Positions 17,269-27,600 are shown, counted from the first letter of the stretch. The stretch: DNA of 64,000 nt from CAVUPF01 sp963777915 (GCA_963777915.1 CAVZSH010000007.1:99264-163263); one strand, 5' to 3'. Notes: generated by a model not told the origin, from the sequence alone. Program-made: numbers and translations.

Positions 17269-18050
17269 CCGCGATCGCGCTGCGCATGACGGGCGCCGAT
17301 TTCCTGAAGCTGCGCAAGAAGCGCGGGACCCTCGTCTGGACGCTCGTGCTGGCACTCGGGCCGCTGCTCGTCTTCTTCATCGTGCGGGCGATCCAGCACT
17401 CCTCTGACCCGGCCAAATACGGGCCGGCGGGAGGGCTCGGTTGCTATCCCGACGCCCTACGCTTGCTGGCGGTCTTCTTCGGCCCGCTCGCGGCGATCTT
17501 GATCGGCGTCGAGGCGGGCGCCGGCGACGTGTCCTCCGGCGTCTTTCGCGATCTGGTCGTCACCGGTCGCTCCCGGGTGGCGCTCTTCGCCTCGCGGGTG
17601 CCCGCCGCGCTGGGTCTGTGCTGGCTGGTGATCTGCTCCGGCTACGCGCTGCTCGTGGTCGGCGTCTTCGCCTTCGCCGCCGGCTCGCCGACCCCCGATC
17701 TGAGCCTGCTCCTCAACGGCCTCGGCTTCTCGCTGCTCTCGACCGGCGTGGTCTGCGCCGTTGCGGTTGGCTTTGCCTCGCTCACCGCCTCGCGGACGGT
17801 GGCGCTGACCGTGCTGATCGGCTGGCAGCTCGTGGCCAGCCCGATCCTTGCGAACATCACCTCGCTGGGCGGCATACGCAAGGGCGTCCTCAGCCAGGCG
17901 CTCGTGCACTTCAGCCCGGTGAGCCTCGGCGGCGGCATGCACGGCACGACGGTGACCATGTCCCTGGGGGTGGCGCTTGTCGTGCTCTTGGCCTGGCTCG
18001 CCCTCTTCCTCTCACTCGGCGCCTGGCGCACGAGCCGGATGGACGCCTGA
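17265..18050 (+). CDS. ABC-2 type transporter permease
   Basis: A 261-residue integral membrane protein with about six hydrophobic segments (for example TLVWTLVLALGPLLVFFIV, ALGLCWLVICSGYALLVVGV, LGVALVVLLAWLALFLSLG). It starts with MTAIALRMTGADFLKLRKKRG, a basic cytoplasmic N-terminus usual for ABC-2 permeases. The ATG at 17265 would overlap the ATPase stop as ATGA once the ATPase frame is corrected. The stretch VEAGAGDVSSGVFRDLVVTGRSR corresponds to the conserved loop of drug/bacteriocin-type exporters. It pairs with the upstream ATPase. Confidence 0.83.
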   Translation: MTAIALRMTGADFLKLRKKRGTLVWTLVLALGPLLVFFIVRAIQHSSDPAKYGPAGGLGCYPDALRLLAVFFGPLAAILIGVEAGAGDVSSGVFRDLVVTGRSRVALFASRVPAALGLCWLVICSGYALLVVGVFAFAAGSPTPDLSLLLNGLGFSLLSTGVVCAVAVGFASLTASRTVALTVLIGWQLVASPILANITSLGGIRKGVLSQALVHFSPVSLGGGMHGTTVTMSLGVALVVLLAWLALFLSLGAWRTSRMDA

Positions 18051-18344
18051 GCAGAAGGGAGGCACCCGCCGGAGGCCGTCTGCAGTCCGGGGCAGATGCC
18101 CGGGTGGGCTCTCATAGCAAGATCATCGACCCCGATCGCCTCGTGGCAGGCGATGGATCTGGCGGCCCTCAAGATCCATGGGTCTAGACCGGTGTGACCA
18201 GCGCCGCTTGGCGCTCAGCGGCGAGACGAAGCCGAGGTCATTACCCGGCCGGCAGGATTTGGACGCGCCAATGGGCCGATCCTTCGAGCGAGTCCGTAGC
18301 TCTCGCGCTGTAGGTCGATCGCGGTATTGCCGATCTCTTCAGAG
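18051..18344. other. Intergenic, no gene seen
   Basis: The stretch between the permease stop and the glycosyltransferase start holds no convincing coding frame or hairpin. It presumably carries the promoter of the glycosyltransferase, but no clear promoter boxes could be assigned. Confidence 0.4.
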
Positions 18345-19789
18345 ATGGCGATACCCCAGTCGCAGCAAAGCCCCACCGCCGAGCCGCAGTCAGAGCGGAG
18401 CGTTACGCCCGTGCTCGCTGACGAGTCGGCAGGGGAGCTGGAGGGTCTCGTTCAGCTCAAAGAGCTCGAGCGCACCCCGCAGGAACGCAAGCAGCTCTAC
18501 GTCGCGCTTCATCTCAAGCTGGCGTTGGTGATCGCGATCGCGATCGCCTGGGCCGGCTTCTCGCTCTGGCTCTCCCTCCCCTGGATTAATACCCTGGGCC
18601 AGTCGATCACGATGCCCCTCGCGATCGCGGTGATCTTCGGCATCGCGATCATCCCCGGCTACCTCAACGCCAACCTGATCGCCTCGCTGCTGATCGACCG
18701 CCCGCCGCCGCTTCGCTTCGACCTCGACTTTCCGGCACTCACCGTCGTGATCGCCTGCTTTAACGAGGAGGAGACGATCGAGGAGACGCTCGACTACGTC
18801 GTCAAACAGGAGTACCCCGGCGAGCTGAGGATCCTCGTGGCCGACGACGGCTCTAAAGACCGCACAGCCGAGCTGGCTCGCAAGCGCCGAGCAGACGACG
18901 CTCGGATCACTGTCCTCACCGTTCCCCACGGAGGTAAGGCAAACACGCTTACCGCGGCCCTGAAGCACGTACGGACCCCGCTGATGGCGACTGTTGATGC
19001 CGACACGCTGTTGATGCCCGACTCCCTGCGGCGCATCGTCGCTCGGCTGTTGATCTCCCCGCCCGACACGGTGGCGGTAGCCGGGCGCGGTCTTCGTGCG
19101 CAATTCGCGCAGCAACTTCATCACCCGCGCCCAGGAGTGGGACTACTTCCTCGGCATCGCCTCGGTGAAGCGCCAGCAGGGCCTTTTCCAGGGGACGATG
19201 GTCGCCCAGGGGGCCTTCAGCGTCTACCGGGCCGCCGCGCTCAATGAGGTCGGCGGCTGGCCGGACAGGATCGGCGAGGACATCGTCCTCACCTGGGCGA
19301 TGATGCGCGAGGGCGGTCGGGTCGGCTATGAGCGCACCGCGATCGCCTTTACCGGAGCGCCCGAAGACGCCAAGGCATTCGCCCGACAGCGACGCCGCTG
19401 GGCACGGGGGATGATCGAGGGGCTGCGCGAGCACGGCGGGGCGCTTTTGGCCGAGGGCCGCTCGAACATCCACGCCGTCCTCGTCAACTTCATCTTCCCC
19501 TATATCGATCTCGTCTACTCGATCGCCTTCCCGATCGGGATCGTGCTGGCGCTGTTCGGCAATTTCGCGATCGTCGGGCCGATGACCCTGGCGGTCCTGC
19601 CGCTCAACTTGGTGCTGGCGGGGATCATGTTCCACTTCAGCCGGCGCTCCTTTCGAGGAGGTCGGCCTGAAGGTCCGCCGCAACCGGTTCGGCTACCTCG
19701 GCTACCTGCTGACCTATCAGCTCTTCATGTCGCCGGTCTCGGTCGCCGGGTACGTGCAGGAGCTGTTCGGCGCGGCGCGCCGCTGGTAG
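18345..19789 (+). CDS. Processive GT2 glycosyltransferase, IcaA/BcsA-like (two frame breaks)
   Basis: Membrane glycosyltransferase that probably polymerises a beta-linked polysaccharide. Two N-terminal membrane segments are followed by a GT2 domain with VVIACFNEEETIEETLDYV, VADDGSKDRT, the metal-binding DAD in TVDADTLLM, the base region GEDIVLTW and the processivity motif QRRRW, then C-terminal membrane segments. The frame changes twice. Near 19090 one extra base separates DTVAVAG from AVFVRNSRSNFITRAQ; near 19652 one extra T separates FHFSRRS from EEVGLKVRRNRFGYL. The protein then ends at 19789. All motifs are intact, so consensus error is likely. Start at ATG 18345 (a TTG at 18327 is in frame). 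Possible exopolysaccharide synthesis under c-di-GMP is a guess. Confidence 0.83.
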
Positions 19790-19964
19790 CTCCTGTCGTC
19801 GTGCTTCTTCGAGATGGCCATCCAACCTCATGCATTGGGTCAATCCCTCCCCCCAGAAGGATGCGTCTTCTGCCTGGGCCTCGCCTGACCGTCAAAACCA
19901 TTCCGCGGGTGCGGCGGGCCGACCCAGGTTTCCAACGATCAGCCCTCCCAGGGGGCCTCGACGC

Positions 19965-20471
19965 CTACTCCTCGGCGTCGGCCGCGAGGCGCTCGCTCTC
20001 CTCGGAGAGCACGCGCAGGCCCTGCATAAAGTTGGCGCGGGTGCGAGGCGAAAGGCGCTCGAGCGCGCGCCGCATCGGCTCCACCACCTGGCTCACCCAG
20101 ACTCCCACCGATTCCCGGTACTCCTCGTGGATCGTGACGATCGTGCGGCGGCGGTCGGCCTCATCCTCGGTCCGCGTGATCAGGCCGGCCCGGCTCAGCT
20201 CTCCCACCAGGAGGCTGGTGGTGGCCACGCTCAGGCCCACCCGCTCGGCGAGCTCGCTGACGCTGAGCCCGCCATCGAGCGCAACGGCAAAGAGGACCGG
20301 CGCATGGCGAGGGCCGAGCTGCTCGCGTTCGGCCGCCTCCCTCAGCGCTGGAGACGGCGTGCCGCTGCGACGCTTGGCAGAGTGGATTACCTCGGCCAGT
20401 AGGGTGGCGAGTTCGAAAGCGCTCTCATCGAGCCCTTGCTCCTGCTTCGGCTTGGTCGCGATCGTCGCCAC
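19965..20471 (-). CDS. MarR-family transcriptional regulator
   Basis: A 168-residue winged-helix regulator. The DNA-binding region is LSVSELAERVGLSVATTSLLVGELSRAGLITRTEDEADRRRTIV, with the wing DEADRRRT typical of MarR. Long N- and C-terminal helices form the dimer interface. It is divergent from the MMPL exporter gene; the 84-bp gap contains an exact palindrome, so it probably represses the exporter (and itself) until a toxic ligand binds. The start is a GTG at 20471; no ribosome site is obvious. Confidence 0.9.
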   Translation of the reverse strand: MATIATKPKQEQGLDESAFELATLLAEVIHSAKRRSGTPSPALREAAEREQLGPRHAPVLFAVALDGGLSVSELAERVGLSVATTSLLVGELSRAGLITRTEDEADRRRTIVTIHEEYRESVGVWVSQVVEPMRRALERLSPRTRANFMQGLRVLSEESERLAADAEE

Positions 20472-20503
20472 GTCTGTGCTAAAAATCCGTCGGGAATCAA
20501 AGT

Positions 20504-20531
20504 ATTTGAAATCTAAAAGATTTGCAAATCT
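20504..20531. promoter_or_regulatory. Probable MarR operator
   Basis: The 14-base perfect palindrome AGATTTGCAAATCT spans 20518-20531. An additional arm, ATTTGAAATCT at 20504-20514, makes a larger, nearly perfect inverted repeat with the right half. It is AT-rich in otherwise GC-rich DNA and lies between the divergent marR (20471) and MMPL (20556) starts, the classic place for a MarR site. Confidence 0.7.
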
Positions 20532-20555
20532 AGTCTATCGGGCGGTGAAAGCCAC

Positions 20556-22780
20556 ATGAATACCCAGATAACTCCGCCAAAGGCCGGCGCCCTGGCCCGT
20601 ATGGCGGGCTGGACGATCGCCCACCGCCGCCTCACCCTCCTCTCCTGGGTCGGGATCCTGATCGCTGTCTCGATCGGCGCCGGCGCGGTCGGCACCCGCC
20701 AGGCCACCAACTTCACACTGCCGGGGACCGACACGCAGCGGGCCATCGATCTGCTGCAGCGCGAATTCCCCTCACAGGCGGGCGACCATGACCAGATAGT
20801 GATGCGCGCCAGTGGAGGACGAATCGATACCCCGGCGCTGCGCGCCCAGATCTCGCCGATGCTTCGCGAAGTCGCAAAGGCGCCCCACGTCAGCGGTGTA
20901 GTCAGCCCCTTCAGCCCGCCGGGCTCAAACGAGGTCTCAAAGGGCGGCCGGATCGCCTTTGCGACGGTCGACTTCGACCAGCGCGCCAACGAACTCCCCA
21001 AATCTGCGATCGAAAGGGTCATCTCGCTCGCCGAGGCGGCCCGCTCGAGCCAGCTTCAGGTCGAGCTGGGCGGCCAGGCGATCGAACAGGCCCAGCAGCC
21101 CTCCTTCGGTCTGACCACCGCGATCGGTGTGCTCGCGGCGATCGTCGTGCTGCTGATCAGCTTCGGCTCGCTGGTGGCGATGGGCCTGCCGATTATCACC
21201 GCGCTACTCGGCCTGGGGACGGGCGTCGGGCTGATCGCCTTCGGCTCCCAGCTGGTCGACATGCCCAACTTCGCCACCGAGCTGGCGGTAATGATCGGCC
21301 TTGGAGTCGGCATCGACTACTCGCTGTTCATCCTCACCCGCTTTCGGGAGAACCACCGCCGTGGCGACGACGTCGACGCAGCGGTGATCGCGGCGATGGA
21401 CACCGCTGGGCGGGCGGTGGTCTTCGCCGGCTGCACGGTGATCATCGCCCTGATGGGCATGTTCGCGCTCGGTGTCAGCTTTCTCTACGGCGTCGCAATT
21501 GCCGCCTCCCTTGCGGTGCTGCTGACCCTGCTGGCAGCGCTTACCGTCTTACCGGCGCTCCTCTCGCGCTTCGGCGAGCGAATCGCGGGCCCCGGTCGCC
21601 GCCGCGAGGGGCCGCGCAAGTGTCGGCTGCCAGCCCTCCTACGGCCGGCGGTGAGGCCGCCTCCTCGGGCTTCTGGCCTCGCTGGGCGCTGTTCATCCAG
21701 CGCCATCCCTGGCCGGCGGCGATCACCGGGGCCGCGATCATGCTTGTGTTGATGGCGCCGGTGCTCTCGATCCGCCTCGCGAGCAGCGACGCCGGCAACG
21801 ATCCGACCAGCCAGACCACGCGCCGGGCCTTTGACCTGCTCGCCGAAGGCTTCGGCAAGGGCTTCAACGGTCCTCTGCAGTTGGTGGCGAGCCTGCCGCG
21901 GCCAGTCGATCGGCCCGCCCTTGATCGCATCTCGGCAAGGGTGGGTTCCGACCCCGATATCGCCTCCGTCTCACCACCGCAACTGACTCCGAACGGGCGC
22001 ACCGCCGTACTGATCGCCTACCCCCGCTCGGCACCTCAGGACCAGGCGACCACCGAACTCGTCAACCGCCTCCGCGGCACCGGCCTGCCACAGGTCGCGG
22101 CGAGCACCGGCACCTCGATCCTGGTCGGCGGCGTGACCGCCGGTCAGATCGACTTCAGCCACGTGCTCAGCGCCAAGCTGCCGTTGTTCATCGCGATCGT
22201 CGTGCTGCTCTCGGCGCTGCTCCTGATGGTCGTCTTCCGCTCGTTGCTGATCCCCCTGCAGGCAGCGCTGATGAACCTTCTCTCGATCGGCGCCTCGCTG
22301 GGCGTCGTCGTGGCGATCTTCCAGCACGGTTGGCTGGGCGGTATTTTCGGGGTCGAACCGGGCCCGATAGACGCCTTCATCCCGGTGATGCTATTTGCGA
22401 TCGTCTTCGGCCTCTCGATGGACTACGAGGTGTTCCTGATCTCTCGCGTTCACGAGGAGTGGAAGCACAGCCATGATCCCTCGCTGGCCGTGGTGCGTGG
22501 CCTGGGCTCGACCGGCCGGGTGATCACCGCCGCCGCGACGATCATGGTCTGCGTCTTTCTCTCCTTCGTCTTGATCGACGAGCGGGTCGTGAAACTGTTC
22601 GGCCTCAGCCTCGCCAGCGCCGTCTTCCTCGACGCCTTTGTCGTGCGCTGCCTGCTGGTGCCGGCGACCCTGGAGCTGATGGGCCGGGCGAGCTGGATAT
22701 TCCCCTCATGGCTGGAGCGGCGGCTGCCGCACCTTGCGATCGAGCCACCCGAGCCGCAGGTCGAGGCGCAGGAGGCATAG
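20556..22780 (+). CDS. MMPL/RND-family exporter (one frame break)
   Basis: Large membrane transporter of the MMPL/RND superfamily, about 740 residues in two similar halves. Each half has one N-terminal membrane segment, an outer loop (for example NFTLPGTDTQRAIDLLQREFP and SDAGNDPTSQTTRRAFDLLAEGF) and a bundle of five or six segments. The motifs GLGVGIDYSLFILTRFRE and FGLSMDYEVFLISRVHEEW are the conserved GxxxDY proton-relay elements. The frame breaks once near 21610: the first frame ends in GRRREGPRK and the protein resumes as VSAASPPTAGG in the next. One missing base explains this, and both halves are otherwise intact. Divergent from marR, which probably controls it. Likely drug or lipid export. 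Confidence 0.88.
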
Positions 22781-22876
22781 GCAGGGGCGCCAGCTGACCG
22801 GTTACGGGCGAGCGGTCCGGATCGTGGCCAGGCATGCCGCCTCTTCAGCGCGGAAATTTGGCTAGCCTCCGCGCCG

Positions 22877-23890
22877 ATGGCCGCGACTTCCGCCGACGCC
22901 GACCCTGGCGCAAAGCCCGATCGAAACCTGGCGCTGGAGCTGGTGCGGGTCACCGAGGCCGCCGCTCTGGCGGCCGCGCGCTGGGTCGGGCGCGGCGACA
23001 AGATCGCCGCCGATCAGGCCGCGGTCGACGCGATGCGCTATGTGCTCGACTCGGTCTCGATGGACGGCGTCGTCGTGATCGGCGAGGGCGAGAAGGACGA
23101 GGCCCCGATGCTCTACAACGGCGAGCAGATCGGCAATGGCAGCCCGCCGGTGGCCGATATCGCCGTCGACCCGCTGGAGGGCACCCGCCTCTGTGCTCTC
23201 GGCATGCCCAGCGCGCTCGCCGTGATCGCCCTCGCCGAGCGCGGCACGATGTTTGACCCCGGCCCCTGCGTCTACATGGAGAAGATGGCCGGCGGCGAGG
23301 AGATCGCTGACCTGCTCGATCTCGACCGCCCCCTCCCGGAGACCTTGAGACTGATCGCCGAGCGCAAGGGCTCAAGCGTCGGCGACGTCACCGTCGTCAT
23401 GCTCGACCGCCCCCGCCATGAGGCGGCGATGCGTGAGGTCCGCGAGGCCGGCGGCCGCATCCGTCTGATCACCGACGGCGACGTCTCGGCCTCCCTGCTC
23501 GCGGTCAGCGACCGCTCCCCGGTCGACCTGCTCTGGGGCATCGGCGGCACCCCGGAGGGAGTTATCTCCGCGGCTGCATTGAAGTCGATGGGGGGCCAGC
23601 TCCTCGGCCGCCTCTGGGCGCGTGATGAGGCTGAGCGCCGGGCCGCGATCGACGCCGGCTATGACCTCGAGCGCGTCCTCACTGCCAACGACCTTTGCTC
23701 CGGTGAGGACGTCTTCTTCTCGGCGACCGGAGTTACCGACGGCGACGTCCTGCAGGGCGTCCGCTACCGCGGCCCCGGCGCCACGACCGAGTCCCTGGTC
23801 ATGCGCTCGCGCTCGGGCACTGTCCGCCGCGTTCATGCCCGCCACGATCGCTCCAAGCTTCGCCAGATCATCGGCGAGCGCTACGGCTGA
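22877..23890 (+). CDS. glpX: Fructose-1,6-bisphosphatase class II
   Basis: GlpX-type phosphatase of gluconeogenesis, 337 residues, the normal length. Seen are MRYVLDSVSMDGVVVIGEGEKDEAPML, DIAVDPLEGT (the metal- and phosphate-binding DPLEGT), and the late LLWGIGGTPEGVISAAALK. RGPGATTESLVMRSRSGTVRRV is close to the C-terminus. The ATG at 22877 has only a weak ribosome site. It is a single gene on the plus strand after the exporter. Class II is the usual and often only FBPase in actinobacteria. Confidence 0.94.
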   Translation: MAATSADADPGAKPDRNLALELVRVTEAAALAAARWVGRGDKIAADQAAVDAMRYVLDSVSMDGVVVIGEGEKDEAPMLYNGEQIGNGSPPVADIAVDPLEGTRLCALGMPSALAVIALAERGTMFDPGPCVYMEKMAGGEEIADLLDLDRPLPETLRLIAERKGSSVGDVTVVMLDRPRHEAAMREVREAGGRIRLITDGDVSASLLAVSDRSPVDLLWGIGGTPEGVISAAALKSMGGQLLGRLWARDEAERRAAIDAGYDLERVLTANDLCSGEDVFFSATGVTDGDVLQGVRYRGPGATTESLVMRSRSGTVRRVHARHDRSKLRQIIGERYG

Positions 23891-24153
23891 GATCCCCGCC
23901 GAGCGGAGAGATCCGCCTGTCCTTGGCTCATGGTCAAGTGCGCTTCAGCTGGCATGCGAGGAACGAGATGAGGCTGAATGCGATCGGACCGGCCGACGTG
24001 GACACGTGGCCATTTCTCGCCCGATCCAGTCAACCATCGATCATCGCGGCAACCGGCGCCTAATCGAGTTGGACGCCATGGGCCGTGCCATCATTGTTGT
24101 CATCGCCGATGACGATCCCGACTACGTCATCACAACGTTCCTAGATGGCTTAG
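23891..24153. other. Intergenic, possible receiver-domain scrap
   Basis: No complete gene is visible. A short frame from 24078 reads AIIVVIADDDPDYV, which resembles the first strand and acidic pocket of a response-regulator receiver domain, but it stops after 30 residues. I treat it as unproven. Confidence 0.25.
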
Positions 24154-24443
24154 ATGCGAGCCGACTATGACAGCAAGGCTGAAGCGATCTCGATCGTGCT
24201 GATCTCCGGGACGGCGCTGAGCACGCCGATGAGGCGCACCCGCGAGCGATTGTTGCCCTCCGCGACGGCCGACCGCTAGAGCTGCAGCTCCTCTACCCTG
24301 ATCTCGGCAGCGAGGAGCCGCTGCGAGTGGTGGCCGAGCGCTACGGTCTCGACCGCAAGGTGCTTCTCGCCGCCGCGCAGGCTGCCTTGGCCGCACCGGA
24401 CCGCACGGTGACCGTTGAGGTAGGAGTGCGGGCGGTCGCATAA
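24154..24443 (+). pseudogene. DUF2283-like small protein (frameshifted)
   Basis: The ATG at 24154 begins MRADYDSKAEAISIVLIS, which resembles the start of DUF2283 proteins (from memory: a YDxxADAxYI-type strand). The frame then goes astray. One base over it continues as EHADEAHPRAIVALRDGRPLE, through LLYPDLGSEEPLRVVAERYG, to TVEVGVRAVA and a TAA at 24443. The span is 290 bp, one short of a multiple of three, so one missing base near 24210 (CTCCGGGACGG) restores a 96-residue protein. Function unknown. It lies at the edge of a scarred stretch, so genuine decay is possible here. Confidence 0.55.
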
Positions 24444-24738
24444 GCACGGCTTGCAACCCAGCCGCCTCAGAGGCCTCTGCTGGCGCTCTGCTCTGCCGGA
24501 GGGCGCTACCGGGCCTTCGCGCCGCCGCCCCCGCAATCCGTGCAGCCAGCCTTCGCAGCAGTTCCCGGGTCCCAGTAGGGCAACCCGCCGGTGTAATCCA
24601 GTCCGTATCACCGCGCCGCACACTAGCATCAGGCTTAATTTCAGATGCCCGTCGAAAGACAACAAAAAGAGGCGTACCTGGTCGGCAACAACCCGTGCAA
24701 TCCTCAGCGAAGCAATCCTGAGGGACGAATCCCCACTC

Positions 24739-25326
24739 ATGGAACCGGATGGCCTGGATTCTGGTCTCTTTGCGGGCGAAGACGATCTCCGGCTGCTCCG
24801 CGGGCTCCCTGACGAATGCATAGATCTGGTCTACCTTGACCCGCCAGTTTTTTCCAGCTGGGTCCATGAGGGCAGTTGGCAAGATCGAGCTGAACTGGGA
24901 CCGGTCGAGGATCGCTGGCAGGGTGGGGTCCGGAACTACCTCGACTGGATCACCGCTCCGCTGGACGACCTGCATCGCATCCTCACACCCACTGGTGCCC
25001 TTTTCCTCGTCTGCGATCAAGCAGTGGGTCTTTACATTAGGCTCATACTCGACGAACTGTTTAGTCGCCAGGACCCGCAAAATCGCATGGTCTGGTGGAA
25101 GGCCGATTCCGGACCCGAGCGCCACCACGTTTTCTACTACCGCAGATCGGACTTTACCGCCGCTCGCCACGGTCGCTATTACACCGTAATCCACCGCGAG
25201 GGCAAAGCCGATTCGTCTCTGGTGGCATTCAGCTTTGTGCAGGGACGGCGGAGGCGGCAGCGCTCCAACCACCTGCCTGGTTGCAATCGACCAGCCATCC
25301 GTTCGAGCCAGTCTGCCCAGCCCTAA
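24739..25326 (+). pseudogene. Truncated site-specific DNA methyltransferase
   Basis: The N-terminal part of an N4/N6-type DNA methyltransferase. The catalytic motif IV is present as DLVYLDPPVFSS near residue 35, followed by VEDRWQGGVRNYLDWITAPL, HRILTPTGALFLVCDQ and NRMVWWKADSGPERHHVFYYRRSD, all in the order seen in this family. After about residue 160 the similarity stops. No target-recognition region or SAM motif with the FxGxG turn is found before the stop at 25326 (family members are usually 300 residues or more). No restriction gene is nearby. Read as a gene remnant left by rearrangement. Confidence 0.65.
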
Positions 25327-25361
25327 AGGAGCAAGCGCCGCTCGCCGATGCCTGGTGCTAT

Positions 25362-27293
25362 ATGAGCTCCGAGCGATCCCGATCGGCAATGAATCGGATA
25401 GGAGTACCAGCGCCGCCGTCCTTTGCGGTGACGCAGCACGAATGGGAGCTCCATCGCCTCGGCGAAGAGTTAAAGGGGCGCGCCGAGGACGTCCTGGAGC
25501 TGACGCTTGAGCGGACCACCGGTCCGGAGCACGAGGTCGACTCTTTGGTCCAGGACAGCTTCGAACGGATCAGTCGCAACTCAACGATCGCTGTGGCTCG
25601 CTGGATCGCGGGGGAGAGCATGGAGGTGGCGATCGAGGCTGGACGAGAAACCTGGGAGATTTTTGGCGAGCTGGCAGTGCACCGGGCGGCCTCCCTTAAC
25701 GAGGTGACCTGGCGCTGCTTTTGGTGGCGTAACGCGATGGCCGAGGTGATCAAGGAGAGTGCCTCCAAGCTGGAAATCCCGTCCGAAGCGCTGGTCGACG
25801 CACTCAACATCTTGCAGCTGAGTCTAGAGTTCAGCCTACTGCGGATGTGTGAGTGCTTTGAGAGCGAGCGCCAGCGCACCGACGAAAAACTCGCCCGGCG
25901 TGAGGACGAGCTCTCCTTCCTGGCGACACACGACCCGTTGACCGGTCTTCCCAACCGCACCTTGATCCTCGACCGGGTTGAGCAAATCCTCGCTCGCTCA
26001 CGTCGCAAGCAATCCCCGGTGGCGGCGCTGTTCATCGACCTCGACAACTTCAAGGATATAAACGACACCCTCGGTCATGGCGTCGGAGATGAACTGCTGG
26101 AGGCCGTCGCGGCTCGGCTTAACGGCGTAATCCGCGACGCCGATGCGCTTGGACGTCTAGGTGGCGATGAGTTCGTCGTGATCTCAGAAGAGATCTCCCT
26201 GGCAGCCGGCCCTGAGCTCGTCGCTGAGCGACTGCTTGAAGCGCTCGAGCAGCCGTTCAAGCTCGGAGAGGGCAGAGAGACCCGCGTGACCGTAAGGGCG
26301 AGTATCGGGATCGCGATCGGCGAGCGAACCTCGGCCGAGGAGCTCCTGCGCCAAGCCGACATCGCGATGTACCGGGCAAAGTGGGACGGAAAGCATCGCT
26401 ACGTCGTGTTCGAGACCGGAATGCAGGACTTCATCCAAAACCGCATGGAACTCGAGATGGACCTGCTCGAAGCTCTGGAGAAGGACGAGTTCTTTCTCGC
26501 CTATCAGCCGACGATTGACCTAAGTGATATGAGTCCCACCGGTGTGGAGGCCCTGATCCGCTGGGATCATCCCAAGCGGGGGGTGATTCAACCAGAATGC
26601 TTCATCCCGCTGCTCGAGGAGTCAGGCCTGATCACGGAGATCGGCAAGTGGGTTCTGAACCAAGCCTGCGGTCAGTGTGCCGAATGGAGGAAGGCCGGAT
26701 ATCCGATCGGCATTGCAGTCAACGTCTCCGCACGCCAGCTCGACAGCGATCAGATCACGACCGACATCAAAGAGGCGCTCGATGAAAGCGGTCTGGAGCC
26801 CACAGAGCTGACCATCGAGGTTACCGAGACAGAGCTGATGCGAAATTTCGAGGAGACCTCGCGACGCCTCGGTGCGGTCAAGGCGCTTGGCGTGCGGATA
26901 GCGATCGATGATTTCGGGACGGGATATTCATCATTAGCCCACCTGCAGCGGTTCCCTGTGGATGCATTGAAGATCGACCAGTCCTTCATCTCAGGGTTGA
27001 GCCGCTATCAGGAGGGAGAGACTTTAATCCGCACCCTGGTGCAGTTAGGAAAGTCCCTTTCGATCCAGACCATCGCCGAGGGTATCGAGCAACATCGCGA
27101 GCTCTCCCTGCTCAAGGACGAGGACTGCGACAACGGGCAAGGTTTCCTCTTCGCCCGGCCTCTTGACGTAGCCGCCACCGAGGCGTTCCTGCGGGACTGG
27201 CTCGACCGCTCGAATCCTACCTTCGCCGAAGCGCCAAAGGACACAAGTCAAGCAGTCCCTACCACGGTCGACGCCTCTCCAGGGAAGATCTGA
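25362..27293 (+). CDS. GGDEF-EAL c-di-GMP synthase/phosphodiesterase
   Basis: A 643-residue soluble protein with three parts. Residues about 25-180 form an all-helical domain that I cannot name. Residues 185-350 are a diguanylate cyclase with intact GRLGGDEF (267-271) and an RxxD inhibitory site at 258-261, exactly five residues before it. Residues 365-620 are an EAL phosphodiesterase with GVEALIRW (396-398), NVSARQL, EVTETELM, DDFGTGYSSL and QTIAEGIE intact. Both activities are therefore possible, the net direction unknown. Starts at ATG 25362 or 25388 are both possible. No membrane segment. It neighbours, divergently, the GAF/degenerate-GGDEF operon and lies 12 kb from a c-di-GMP riboswitch. 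Confidence 0.92.
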   Translation: MSSERSRSAMNRIGVPAPPSFAVTQHEWELHRLGEELKGRAEDVLELTLERTTGPEHEVDSLVQDSFERISRNSTIAVARWIAGESMEVAIEAGRETWEIFGELAVHRAASLNEVTWRCFWWRNAMAEVIKESASKLEIPSEALVDALNILQLSLEFSLLRMCECFESERQRTDEKLARREDELSFLATHDPLTGLPNRTLILDRVEQILARSRRKQSPVAALFIDLDNFKDINDTLGHGVGDELLEAVAARLNGVIRDADALGRLGGDEFVVISEEISLAAGPELVAERLLEALEQPFKLGEGRETRVTVRASIGIAIGERTSAEELLRQADIAMYRAKWDGKHRYVVFETGMQDFIQNRMELEMDLLEALEKDEFFLAYQPTIDLSDMSPTGVEALIRWDHPKRGVIQPECFIPLLEESGLITEIGKWVLNQACGQCAEWRKAGYPIGIAVNVSARQLDSDQITTDIKEALDESGLEPTELTIEVTETELMRNFEETSRRLGAVKALGVRIAIDDFGTGYSSLAHLQRFPVDALKIDQSFISGLSRYQEGETLIRTLVQLGKSLSIQTIAEGIEQHRELSLLKDEDCDNGQGFLFARPLDVAATEAFLRDWLDRSNPTFAEAPKDTSQAVPTTVDASPGKI

Positions 27294-27444
27294 TCTGGCA
27301 CACCCCGTAACGGCATGTTTCACCTTCGAGATCGACTGTCGTTGCAGTGGGATGGGCCTTCGCATGACACGTATGCTCAACACCCAGAGTAGGTTCCCGG
27401 AGTCTTTCTGAGGCGTTTATCGCGGGTCGAGGCTAGTAGCTACC

Positions 27445-27600
27445 TGTCCTGCCCACGGACGTTGTGAACGGGCCCGGCCTCGTTGTAGTCGCGGAGCCAA
27501 TGGGGCAGGGCCAGTTGTGATAACGGTGTGAGGTGTAGGTCACCTGGTAGGCTCACTCAAGCAGCATCGCGCGGATGACCCGCACGCCTTGTTTGTTGAG
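27445..27600 (-). pseudogene. Remnant of IS481-type transposase C-terminus
   Basis: On the minus strand, pieces read KQGVRVIRAMLLE, then a stop, then AYQVTYTS, and, one frame over, LALPHWLRDYNEAGPVHNVRG. These match, in order, the end of IS481-family transposases, whose C-terminus has the form Q.LL.EWAY...Y..S..R...L..WL..YN..RPH. Stops and frame changes break it up, and neither the catalytic DDE region nor terminal repeats were found. It is a fossil. Confidence 0.5.

Noticed and set aside
24078..24170. Possible response-regulator receiver start (AIIVVIADDDPDYV)
   Set aside because: Only 30 residues before a stop, no ribosome site, and no continuation found in other frames. Not enough to call a gene.
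23622..24170. Plus-strand open frame overlapping the end of glpX
   Set aside because: It is out of frame with glpX, which is intact, and its product has no family features.
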